From positions 3,844,001 through 3,908,000 of the forward strand of contig CM057058.1 in NCBI GenBank assembly GCA_029945375.1: 64,000 nt of DNA, given 5' to 3'. Both the position numbers and the translations under genes were made by a program. The stretch comes from Agaricus subrufescens (lineage: Eukaryota > Basidiomycota > Agaricomycetes > Agaricales > Agaricaceae). A model generated the notes under the pieces. That model did no database searches, was not told the origin of the DNA, and saw nothing but the letters and a program-made list of their open reading frames with translations. This document shows, piece by piece, positions 45,736 through 55,417 of this stretch (position 1 is the first letter of the stretch; each line of letters starts with the position of its first letter).

Positions 45736-46694
45736 CAGCTTTGCCTCTTCAAGGCATTCGCCTCCTCAACCGCTTTCCAAGACCTCGTGCTCTCGTCCGC
45801 ACTCTGCGCTGTTTCAATCCTTAACCTCTTCAGTTCCAACGCAACCCCATCCACGGAATATTGCGAAACTTCCGCATTGGGTTGCGGGTTAGACATGGAA
45901 TGGGGGTGGGCGGGTGAGCGACAAGGGAGATCCTTTTCGGGACTTGGGGCGGGAGATGGCAACGATTCGAAAAGGAACAACCGCGTTTTGGCAGTTGGCC
46001 TTGGGGCCACGGGCGGTTTCTTGTTGAGGGGAGTAGTGGTGGTGAGGGGGGCAGGGGTGGAAACCGGAACAGAACTGTTTTCCAGAGTTCCGCTAGTCAG
46101 TAACTGGCCGGTCAAGGGGTGGTAGACATGCTTATCGGGTACGGTAGCGGTTCCGGTGGTCTCCTTTTCCTTCCGCTTCTTCACGGCGGGACCCTGTGAG
46201 GAATGTGCACATCCCTTGCGCTGCTTTGAACACTCTACACAGGCAGTCCCGGCAGTATGGGTCCAGCACACCAGACTCCTGTGGGCACACGAGCTACATT
46301 TCGTCGCATATACATGGGCCCCGGGCTGTGGAACTGTTCGTGAATTGATCTCGACAACCGGAATGAGTTTGCGCACCGGAGGGACCTTGATACTTGCCTT
46401 CTCCATTTCGTCTGCCTTCCCCCCGCTTTTCTTCGACCCTCTCGTCGTCCTTGCACCTGGATTCGCTTCCTTCGACTTCGCTTGGGTTTTCGGAACCTCC
46501 GCGACCTCGGTCACCTCGCTATTGGATTCCCGCCTTTCAATATCGACCTCTCCTTCCGCATCGACCTCCATCAGATCTCCCGCAGCATTCTTCTCCTTCG
46601 CAGCCTCGGCATCCTGCTTTGCGGCCCATGTGGTGAACTCAGCAGCAGTCATCTTGGTGAAATCGGGGACGGTAGTGGCGGTGGGCTGGGACAT
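45735..46694 (-). CDS. Gypsy-2 antisense gene with Zn(II)2Cys6-like cysteine spacing
   Basis: Minus-strand ORF of about 319 residues from ATG 46694. Ala/Glu-rich start (MTAAEFTTWAAKQDAEAAKE), an acidic/basic linker, then six cysteines with spacing C-x2-C-x6-C-x8-C-x2-C-x6-C between YATK and AHSSQ. This is the arrangement of fungal binuclear zinc clusters. A Lys/Arg-rich patch and a Pro-rich region follow, then a helix-prone end. A TATA-like cttataag lies 42-49 bases upstream of the ATG. The 3' end is cut by the deletion that also removed the pol end. The role is unknown; DNA or RNA binding is an inference from the cysteine pattern. Confidence 0.7.
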   Translation of the reverse strand: MSQPTATTVPDFTKMTAAEFTTWAAKQDAEAAKEKNAAGDLMEVDAEGEVDIERRESNSEVTEVAEVPKTQAKSKEANPGARTTRGSKKSGGKADEMEKASIKVPPVRKLIPVVEINSRTVPQPGAHVYATKCSSCAHRSLVCWTHTAGTACVECSKQRKGCAHSSQGPAVKKRKEKETTGTATVPDKHVYHPLTGQLLTSGTLENSSVPVSTPAPLTTTTPLNKKPPVAPRPTAKTRLFLFESLPSPAPSPEKDLPCRSPAHPHSMSNPQPNAEVSQYSVDGVALELKRLRIETAQSADESTRSWKAVEEANALKRQS

Positions 46695-46735
46695 TGCGGA
46701 AAGGATGGGGGAACTCAAATCGTTCCAAGTCCCTT

Positions 46736-46743
46736 CTTATAAG
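46736..46743 (-). promoter_or_regulatory. TATA-like box of Gypsy-2 antisense gene
   Basis: cttataag, palindromic, 42-49 bases before the antisense ATG. The arrangement resembles that of Gypsy-1 antisense gene 1. Confidence 0.4.
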
Positions 46744-46929
46744 CGTCCCGACACGTTCCAATTCCAGATCTACCACTCGTCATCGCAATGCGCTTTTAAT
46801 TTCCGTCGCCTCATTCCGTGCCACGCTGCCCTTAAGGTTGGGATCCGCAGCTTCTATTTTCACTCCTGACAAAATTCTATTTTTATCCGGGCGCATTCCC
46901 TTATCGATGCGGCCTCGAGGCTCGGCCTT

Positions 46930-46942
46930 AAGGGGAGGATAC
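46930..46942 (+). promoter_or_regulatory. Gypsy-2 polypurine tract
   Basis: The purine-rich word aaggggaggat, followed by ac, immediately precedes the 3' LTR. Confidence 0.75.
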
Positions 46943-47589
46943 TGTTATATCCCGTTTCCAGAACTTTCCGATCATTCCCGACATTTCCTTTTCTATCTAG
47001 AACGTTCCATTTCCATTTCCGGTATGTTCCAAGGTATCCTGCTGTCAAGTTTCCTTTTGATGGGATCCGCTTGGGACTGTTGTCTTTTGGGTTCCTTTAA
47101 TTGGTAAGTCTGCTTCCCGGAACCGGTAGTGGTTGGCTGGTTATGCTGTAGTTCCCTTTCTGGAACTACGGTTGCGCTCCTGCGGTCGCTCTACGACCAA
47201 CGCAACGCAGGCCGTAACTTTCCAATGGCCAACATGACTGTATCCGGATCGGTACTCATCCCTATTGCGATGCAATTGCTATATCTCTATTCCGATTCCT
47301 ATTTCTATTTTCCGGAACTATTCCTTTTCCGTAATTTACTCCTGTATATCTTCGTATATAAGTTCCGCATTCCTGTATCTATTCCTCAGTCTGAAATCAA
47401 CTTAGATTCTATTCCCTCTCGATTCCTATCTTCCCACTAAGCATTCCGCAACTCGCATTCTATTCCGCTATCACTCTCTAGGCATCTGGAACCCGCTGGA
47501 GGGCACAGTGCGCCTTTGCGTCGCTGAGGCCAACGCCTATCCCCAAATCAGAACCGCCTAGTTCCGACTCTGCGGTCGTAGTCTTAACA
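46943..47589 (+). mobile_element. Gypsy-2 3' LTR
   Basis: 647 bp, TGTTATATCCC to GTCTTAACA. It contains TATA-like gtatataag near 47355. Confidence 0.92.
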
Positions 47590-48027
47590 GACTCATACAA
47601 AAGCAAAGTGTGGAACCAGCTGGAGCAGGAGTCTGAAATACTGTTAAGACTACAACTGCAGAGTTGGAACTAGGCAGTTCCAATGGAGGGATAGGTGTTG
47701 GCCTCAGTGACACGAAGGTGCACTGTGCCCTCCAGCAGGTTCTGGATGCCTAGAAACCAATAGCAGAATAGACATAGAGTGACCATGGGAGTGCAACTGT
47801 AGTCCAGAAAGGAGCTAGAGCATAACCAGCCAACCACTACCAGTTCCAGGAAGCAGACTTACCAATTAATTAGAGGAATCTGAAAGACAACAGTCCCAAG
47901 CAGGTCCCATTGAAAGGAAACTTGACAGCGGAATTCCATGGAATGTTGTGGAAAAGGAAATGGAATGTTCTAGATGGAAAAGGAAATGTTGGGAATGATT
48001 GGAAAGTTCTGGAAACAGAATATAACA
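47590..48027 (-). mobile_element. Remnant of an inverted older Gypsy-2 copy
   Basis: 47590-47641 is the reverse complement of the Gypsy-2 leader next to its 5' LTR, and 47642-48027 is a reversed LTR of 386 bp with about 260 bp missing in the middle. It is strongly CpG-depleted against Gypsy-2. The younger Gypsy-2 is inserted into this copy at gactc. Confidence 0.82.
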
Positions 48028-48054
48028 ATATGCTGGAACTACCAAGGAGGCTAT

Positions 48055-48527
48055 TGAAGCAGCACTGTAGTGTGCACAATGGTTAGGACAGTTAAGCACA
48101 AACCTGTGTGAGTGTGACTGCAAGATTCTTGAGAGAGATATGAAGAAGAGAGAGGTCTGGACAAAATAGAGGATTTATTTTAAGTTAAGTTACATACAGA
48201 CATATTTTCATTCTTATATACATGTAGCATAGGTATTATCTAGATGGCATAATTACTGGACCTGTGTAGAGCAAAGTAGATATATTAAATCAGAGTAAAG
48301 GTATAATCTCAAGCAAGTAAGTTGCTGGAGAGTATGAAGTCATATATGTGAGAAGATCTGGTAAGATCATCTTGTAGTGTTTGTTTGTACTGCCAATAAT
48401 CTAATCTATAAGGAGTCTCTACTATGAGTGGGGACTTGTCTGGAACGATGGACAGGTCCAGGAGTCAATGTGTAAACTGAGATAGTAAATGGGTGTCCAT
48501 GGAGGTTGGATAAAGTCAATCTCAACA
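48055..48527 (-). mobile_element. Diverged solo LTR of the Copia-2 family
   Basis: Shares with the Copia-2 LTR, in the same order, cagcac.gtag near the start, cttatatacatgtagcata in the middle, and tggggactt and atgggt near the end. TG...CA ends are present and no internal sequence follows. CpG is nearly absent. The 5-bp flanks (gctat, taggc) do not match. Confidence 0.7.
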
Positions 48528-49400
48528 TAGGCCTAACCCTGAACCATGGATTTATATGATGAAATTTGAAAGTAAGGGCTGTTATAGATGGATGATGGAT
48601 ATTTTTGAATGTTTGACAAGAGAATTGATTGTAAGAGTTTGTGGCAGAGATGATTGATTGATAAGTTGAAAGTTAGAAGATATATGGAATAGTATAGATA
48701 TTAGGTGGAATAGAGAAATGAGGAATAAGGAATGAAAAAAGGTGTATAGTAGAAAAAGAAAAGTATTTGATGATAGAGTGAGTGATGAGGTGTGGAAGTG
48801 TGAATGAAAGAGTGTGGTTAGAGGAGGGAAAAGAGTTGAGTGATATTATTTATTGAACTATGAAGCAGTGACTTGATAGGGGAGTTAGCAGATTGTATTG
48901 GACTGAGAATGATGGAGTTGAGAGTAGAGAAAAGGATTGATTGAGTGATGGTGTGGAAAGGAGTAGTTAGTTGATGGTGGACAGGAAGGGTGGTGTGTTG
49001 TGGGCTGAGAGCATGTTGATTGACAGAGCAGAATGAATTACAATGTTAGTCTTGGAACTTGGGGAGTGAATGATGAATGAATGATGATGTACGTGAGAAT
49101 GCAGAATGAAATTTGGGGTGTGAGGTTGGAGATTGACAGGACCAGATAAAGTAAAGTGGGGAAAGATGGTGTGCATTGGATGGATTGACTGGGAAACACA
49201 GGAGAGTAGGATAAGATTGCACTGTGAATGAATGATGATGGGGAAGGACACAGGACAAAGAGGGCAATGAGGGTTTGGACCATGGGATGGATAGGACCAC
49301 ATAAGGGAGATAGATTGATGGTGGAACATGAGGTGAAAAGTGGGGTATGATGAAAACAAGGATTTTACTGAAATGGCGCCATGACAAGTATTGTGTATGG
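48528..49400. repeat. Direct repeat unit D, copy 1
   Basis: From taggcctaaccct. this unit is repeated with small indels at 50975-51860. It is purine-rich on the plus strand (gatgat, gagagt words). The pyrimidine-rich complementary strand gives long Ser/His/Phe-rich open frames that look like by-products of composition, not genes. Confidence 0.8.
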
Positions 49401-49414
49401 CGCTGGCACAGCAT

Positions 49415-50425
49415 CTAACAAGAGCGTGGTGAACTACAGCCTCCACGGCGCTCAATGTTGTTGGCATCTTTTGCGCTGTGACTTTGTGCTTTCACGGCGC
49501 AAAATGGAACTCTGTTTTATTGCACCATGAATTACCCACTTGACTGTGCACAAATGCCAGTGTCTTATGTTGCACCACCAATTATCCACTTCACAGTGCA
49601 CAATCTGGAACCTATCCTATTGTTATTGCCAAGGTGGGTAGTTTACATGTTCTCATGTGCTTTTGGTTGTTGTACAGAGTGATTTACCATTAGTTGTTTA
49701 TATATTATATTATGACAGGTGCTGTTTGTCCTTCACCAACATTCTGTTATGTGGCACTGTGAACTAGCCACTTCATGGTGCAGTTTTCACTTTCTATAGC
49801 ACTGACAGTCACCATTATTTATCACAGACCCTTTTTGTCTTAATCATCAATCAGCCAGGTGGATGATTGATTTGATTTGATTAGATGATTGATTGACAGG
49901 GTAACATGGGAGAGTAGTCTTGTGCACCATAAACTGACAAGCTCACATGTGCTCACCACCAAGTAGGTAGTTCAATGTGCAGCACAAGAAAATACAATTC
50001 TATGCTGTGAAGTGTGCAATTGTCCATACTATAGAAAGTGAAAACTGCGCCATGAAGTGGCTAGTTCACAGTGCCACATAACAGAATGTTGGTGAAGGAC
50101 AAACAGCACCTGTCATAATATATAAACAACTAATGGTAAATCACTCTGTACAACAACCAAAAGCACATGAGAACATGTAAACTATCCACCTTGGCAATAA
50201 CAATAGATTCCAGATTGTGCACTGTGAAGTGGATAATTGGTGGTGCAACATAAGACACTGGCATTTGTGCACAGTCAAGTGGGTAATTCATGGTGCAACA
50301 AAACAGAGTTCCATTTTGCGCCGTGAAAGCACAAGGTCATGGCGCAAAAGATGCCAACAACAGTCGGCGCCATGGAGGCTGCAGTTCACAGCGCTCTTGT
50401 TAGATGTCTTGCCAGCTCTGTGCAC
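49415..50425. repeat. Palindrome 1 (about 410-bp arms)
   Basis: The left arm 49415-49830 and right arm 50020-50425 are reverse complements with a spacer of about 190 bp. Landmarks: gcatctaacaagagcg on the left and cgctcttgttagatg on the right; ccacttcatgg on the left and ccatgaagtgg on the right. Arms are rich in ggcgc words. No coding sequence is supported. Confidence 0.88.
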
Positions 50426-50974
50426 AATATTATTCTTCATGGATGCATTTTAGTGGAATGCTCATTTTCAATACCAAAACATATCATATTCTATATAATC
50501 TGCTTTGGATGGTTCTGGGGAGCCCAAATAAATTGAAAATTCTGGCATCTAGTAAGCCTTTGTCATCAATGTTTGTGCTCTCAATTCAAGACACTGTCCT
50601 CCAGTTCTGCAATAATAATAATAATTAATTAATTATAGAGCGTCTCATTGGCTCGGTGTTTGCCAAACGTGGCAATGGCACACAGTTGGCTTCACTGGCG
50701 CAATTAGTCAGCATGCCAAGATTCTGTGGCGCAATTCAATCTCAGTTGGCGCAAAGTTCCCACACTTCAATCTCTGCAGGCGCAGTGTGCCAGGCATTGT
50801 ATTACAAATCATTGGCACAGCCATTGAGCAGCGCAACATTCCCACAGTTCAATCTCCGCTGGTGCAGTCCACTGCAATGGGTGAAGTGATGGGGATTGGA
50901 GAAATGGGGATGATAAGAAAGAAGAGGAAATTGGTGTGGGTAGTAAATTTGGTAGATAGTTTGGAGTGAGAATT
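50426..50974. repeat. Spacer with recurring ggcgcaa words
   Basis: No gene seen. 50640-50890 contains short ggcgcaa- or tggcgca-type words at irregular spacing (for example near 50697, 50730 and 50751). The piece tatggttctgggga, or close to it, near 50507 recurs at 54017 after the second palindrome, so both palindromes share their right-hand outer boundary. Confidence 0.45.
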
Positions 50975-51860
50975 GGAAGTGTAGGCCTAACCCTAAACCA
51001 TGGATTTATATGATGATTTTTTGAAAGTAAGCGCTGTTATGGATGGATGGTGTATAATTTAAAATATTTATTTATTATTTATTGTGAATGTTTGAGAAGA
51101 GAATTGATTGCAAGAGTTTGGCACAGAGATGATTGATTGAATGAATTACAAGTTGAAAGTTAGAAGATATATGGGATGGGATAGGTAAGATGTAGGTAGA
51201 ATAGAGAAATGATGAGCAATAAGGAATGAGTATAGTAGAAAAAGAAGAGTATTTGATGATAGAGTAAGTGATGAGGTGTGGAAGTGAGAATGAAAGAGTG
51301 TGGTTAAAGGAGGGGAAAGTTTTGTGTGATATTGGACTATGAAGCAGTGAGTTGATAATAGGGGAGTTAACAAATGATTGTATTGGACTGAGAATGATGG
51401 AGTTGAGAGTAGAGAAAAAGATTGATTGAGTGATGGAGTGGAAAGAAGTAGTTACTTGAATGTGGACAGGAAGGTTGGGCTGTTGGACACTGTGAGCAAG
51501 TTGATTCACAGAGCACAAAGTTAGTCTCACATATTGAGGAGTCAATAATGATGATGTACCTGACAATGAACAATGGACAATGAATGAAATTTGCGGTGTG
51601 AGGATAGAGATTGACAGGGGCAAATAAGGTAAAGGAAGGTGTGGATTGGATGATGAGATAGATGATTGATTGAGTGGGAAAGATGGGAGAGTAGCATAGG
51701 ATTGTGCTGTGAATGGGCAAAGACAAAGTGGGAAGGAGGCAATGAGAGTTTGGACCATGGGGTGGATGGGACCACATAAGGGAGATTGATGGATGGTGGA
51801 ATATGAGGTGAAAAGTGGGGTATGATGAAAACAAGGATTTCACTAAAATGGCGCTGTGTT
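50975..51860. repeat. Direct repeat unit D, copy 2
   Basis: About 890 bp matching 48528-49400, including gaaagtaag.gctgttat.gatgg near the start and accacataagggagat near the end, in the same orientation. Confidence 0.8.
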
Positions 51861-53620
51861 GTGCATGGTGCTGGCAAGGCATCTAACAAGAGCGCGGTGA
51901 ACTACTGCCTCCACGGCGCTGACTGTTGTTGGCATCTTTTACGCCATGACTTTGTGCTTTCACGGCGCCAAATGGAACTCTGTTTTGTTGCACCATGAAT
52001 TACCCACTTGACTGCGCACAAATGCCACTGTCTTCTGTGAATGGGCAAGGTCACAGCATGAAGAGGGCAATGAGGGTTTGGACCATGAGGTGCATGGGAC
52101 CACATAAGGGAGATTGATGGTGGAACATGGGGTGAAAAGTGGAGTATGATGAAAACAAGGATTTCAGTGAAATGGCGGTGTAAAGAGTATTTTGCAAGGC
52201 ACTGGCAAGGCATCTAACAAGAGCGCGGTGAACTACAGCCTCCATGGCGCCAACTGTTGTTGGTATCTTTTGCGCTGTGACCTTGTGCTTTCACAGCGCA
52301 AAATGATGGTACTCTGTTTTGTTGCACCATGAATTACCCACTTGACTGCACACAAATGCCACTGCCTTATGTTGCGCTGGCAATTATCCACTTCACAGTG
52401 CACAATCTGGAATCTATTGTTATTGCCAAGGTGGATAGTTTACATGTTCTCATATGCTTTTGGTTGTTGTACAGAGTGATTTACCATTAGTTATTTATTT
52501 ATTTTATTTATTTATTATGACAGGCCCTGTTTGTCCTTTACCAACTGCATGCACTGTGAACCAGCCACTTCATGGCGCATTTTTCACTTTCTATAGCACT
52601 AACAGTCACCATTATTTATCACCTACCCTTTTTGTCTTAATCATCATCAATCAGCAAGGTGGATTGGATGATTGATTGACAGTGTAGCATGGCAGAGTAG
52701 TCTTGTGCACCATAAACTGACAAGCTCACAGTGCAAAAGACGGCAACCTGGGTGGCCACCACCAACTACATAGTCAAATCTGCAGCACAAGAAAATACAA
52801 TTCTGTGCTGTGATGTGTGTAATTGTCCATACTATACAAAGTAAAAACTGCGCCATGAAGTGGCTAGTTCACAGTGCCACATAACAGAATGTTGGTAAAG
52901 GACAAACAGCGCCTGTCATAATAAAATAAATAAATAAAAATAACTAATGGTAAATCACACTGTATAACAACAGAAAGAACATGTAAACTACCCACCTTGG
53001 CAATAAATAACAATAGAGTCCAGATTGTGCACTGTGAAGTGGATAATTGCCGGCGCAACATAAGGCAGTGGCATTTGTGCACAGTCAAGTGGGTAATTCA
53101 TGGTGCAACAAAACAGAGTTCCATTTTGCGCCATGAAAGCACAAGGTCACAGCGCAAAAGATGCCAACAACAGTTGGCGCCATGGAGGCTGTAGTTCACC
53201 GCGCTCTTGTTAGATGCCTTGCCAGTGCCTTGCAAAATACTCTTTACACCGCCATTTCACTGAAATCCTTGTTTTCATCATACTCCACTTTTCACCCCAT
53301 GTTCCACCATCAATCTCCCTTATGTGGTCCCATGCACCTCATGGTCCAAACCCTCATTGCCCTCTTCATGCTGTGACCTTGCCCATTCACAGAAGACAGT
53401 GGCATTTGTGCGCAGTCAAGTGGGTAATTCATGGCGCAACAAAACAGAGTTCCATTTTGCACTGTGAAAGCACAAGATTGCAGCGCAAAAGATGCCAACA
53501 ACAGTGGGTGCCATGGAGGCAGTAGTTCACCGCGCTCTTGTTAGATGCCTTGCCAGCACCATGCACAACACAGCGCCATTTTAGTGAAATCCTTGTTTTC
53601 ATCATACTCCACTTTTCACC
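51835..53620. repeat. Palindrome 2, nested long inverted repeat
   Basis: Centred near 52720. The inner arms (about 52060-52640 and 52830-53360) and outer arms (51835-51960 and 53485-53620) are reverse complements. A unit with accacataagggagattgatgg on one side and its complement on the other is present in several copies. The whole structure could fold into a hairpin more than 800 bp deep. Confidence 0.85.
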
Positions 53621-53990
53621 CCATGTTCCACCATCAATCTCCCTTATGTGGTCCCATGCACCTCATGGTCCAAACTCTCATTGCCTCCTTCCCACTTTGT
53701 CTTTGCCCATTCACAGAAGACAGTGGCATTTGTGCGCAGTCAAGTGCGTAATTCATGGCACAACAAAACAGAGTACTATTTTGCGCCGTGAAAGCACAAA
53801 GTCATGGCGCAAAAGATGCCAACAACATTGAGCGCCATGGAGGCAGTAGTTCATGGCGCAAAAGATGCCAACAACATTGAGCGCCGTGGAGGCTGTAGTT
53901 CACCGCGCTCTTGTTAGATGCTGTGCCAGCGCCATACACAATACTTGTCACAACGCCATTTCAGTAAAATCCTTGTTTTCAGGGTCAGAA
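53063..53990. repeat. Tandem array of the palindrome arm unit
   Basis: cagtggcatttgtgc marks unit starts near 53067, 53397 and 53722, a period of about 325-330 bp. A shorter duplication (ggcgcaaaagatgccaacaa at about 53807 and 53854) follows. The last copy matches, inverted, the outer arm at 49356-49550 better than the nearer copies do. Confidence 0.8.
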
Positions 53991-54440
53991 CATACAGCAT
54001 ATAACCTGGTTTGTATGGTTCTGGGGACCCCGAATCATTGACTTTGCAACAAAATGAAAACCGTTCTCAACTTTGCACAGCATCTGGATTTGCGACGTCA
54101 AGATATTGGTATATTCTTTTTCATCCACGACATAGTTATGTCCTTGGAGTGTGGATGAGAAATTAAGCATTCGAGAAGTTGCAGAATATCTGCCAAAAAA
54201 GCACTCATATATTCTGAAGTAGCCAGGTCTGGTTCCGCGAGTGAGCAACAAATGAACTTTGAGAGAGGTATGTTGTTATGAGCTAAAATGTGGAATGCCT
54301 GATAAAATGCGTTCAGGCTTGGGGAAGGCATGGTTGACCAGAAGAAGGGGCATAATGGTCTGACTACCTTACTACATGTATGGTAGTCTAGACTATTCTC
54401 TATGGAAGTACATCGCGAAATGCATCGATGGTGCACTTCG
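53985..54440 (-). pseudogene. Fragment of a transposon-associated basidiomycete protein (copy 1)
   Basis: Minus-strand frames encode FYQAFHILAHNNIPLSKFI, then YMSAFLADILQLLECLIS, parallel to the frame at 57460-57990 (FYNVINVLEESNIPLDNLI, YIQAFLESLPCLLQWL). The two are diverged members of one family. The reading frame changes near 54100. Similar proteins are common in mushroom genomes near repeats; no function is known to me. Confidence 0.5.
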
Positions 54441-54469
54441 CGAGCACACCTTAAACCACGCTGCCTTAT

Positions 54470-54720
54470 TTAGGCTCTGTTACAGTCACATATTGATAAT
54501 CATGCTAAGTCAAATTATATTCAAATTATATAATATCTTACAGGCTTTGACTCGCACAGGAATCCATCACGGTGATGGCTGTTCGACATTTGGTGCCAGC
54601 TGCTCCCAAGGAGCACACCTCTCAACACGGTGTTTGGCCCTATTTTGCCAAACGTGCGAACTTGGCGAGTCGGCTGGGTAGGAGCCTGGTCAGTGGCCAC
54701 TCTGGTGGCAAGCCCCCAAG
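54470..54720 (+). repeat. Direct repeat unit E, copy 1
   Basis: Contains tttgactcgcacaggaatcc, agcacacctctcaacacggt, gtgtttgg and ccaaacgtgc. The same words in the same order occur at 58140-58370. Each copy lies directly downstream of a fragment of the minus-strand family described at 53985 and 57460. Confidence 0.7.
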
Positions 54721-54734
54721 CCACCAGTGGCTAT

Positions 54735-54860
54735 TTTTGTGCCCAATTTCCCAAAAGAGTTGACTCTGGGCGAGTTTTTTGCAAACAACTCACCCAATAT
54801 TACATAACTTTCCACGAAACTACCACCAAAAAACAGGAAAAAAATCACCGCATTTTTTGT
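54735..54860 (+). repeat. Inverted repeat F, left arm
   Basis: Reverse complement of 58618-58760: caaaagagttgactctgggcg against cgcccggagtcgactcttttg, and the gcgagttttttgcaaacaact stretch. The arms enclose about 3.8 kb, including the reverse-transcriptase fragment. Confidence 0.75.
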
Positions 54861-54879
54861 GCTATCAAACTCCGCTGCT

Positions 54880-54965
54880 TACATAGTCACGCCAGTGGCC
54901 AATCTGGTGCCTCCTGGTGGGTACCCTGGTGGCTAGCTGGTGGCTCCTGGTGGCAACTTAATATA
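54880..54965 (+). repeat. ggtggc-type short repeats
   Basis: gccagtggccaatctggtgc, then further ctggtggct units. Similar clusters occur at 54665-54735 and 60390-60470. Confidence 0.5.
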
Positions 54966-55340
54966 ATTTCATCCTTTATTTTTCAAATATCTCAGCCAAT
55001 TCTCCACCAAACAACCTCAAACAAAGCTCAAAAAATCAACAAAATCTAACCTATTTTTGCCCCACTGAAACCTTTTCAAGGTTTCCCATGCTGCACCCCC
55101 CACAGGCTATCACCCTCCCATTGGCACCAGCAATGGTAATACAGTTAGGTCACATGACACATCATGTGACTATGATTCTCACGCATCCACTCAAATGTTG
55201 CTTAGGCAAATCTTGTGTAAATCAATCAACATTGGTTCTCCCCCCCTCATTTCTTGTGTAGTTTTCCCTTCATCTCCTCCTCCCTCCTTCCCCCATTCAT
55301 GCAAAGTGATAACAATGTGGTCCTTGTTTTGGAGGTTGTA

Positions 55341-55366
55341 CATACATACACACACACACACACACA
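55341..55366 (+). repeat. (CA)n microsatellite
   Basis: About 11 CA units followed by a T-rich stretch to 55415. Confidence 0.9.
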
Positions 55367-55417
55367 TCCCCTCTCAAAAAAAATTTTTTTTCAATTTTTT
55401 TTAATTTTTGGGTTGGG

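Larger units (their letters stand above)
40567..47589 (+). mobile_element. Gypsy element with antisense gene (Gypsy-2)
   Basis: Truncated 5' LTR, gag, pol, antisense gene and full 3' LTR (647 bp). It is CpG-rich and its ORFs are long and open, so it is younger than its relatives at 39439 and 47642. A deletion near 45735 has removed the end of pol and the 3' end of the antisense gene. The word gactcatacaaaagca lies directly outside both ends. Confidence 0.88.

Noticed and set aside
51075..51758. Long minus-strand ORF, Ser/His/Phe-rich
   Set aside because: It lies in purine-rich repeat unit D. The same composition yields similar open frames in the other copy (48967-49467), with no conserved domain.
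53063..53990. CRISPR-like array
   Set aside because: Units are about 325 bp and imperfect and are arms of a palindrome in a eukaryotic genome. There are no short constant repeats with unique spacers and no cas genes.
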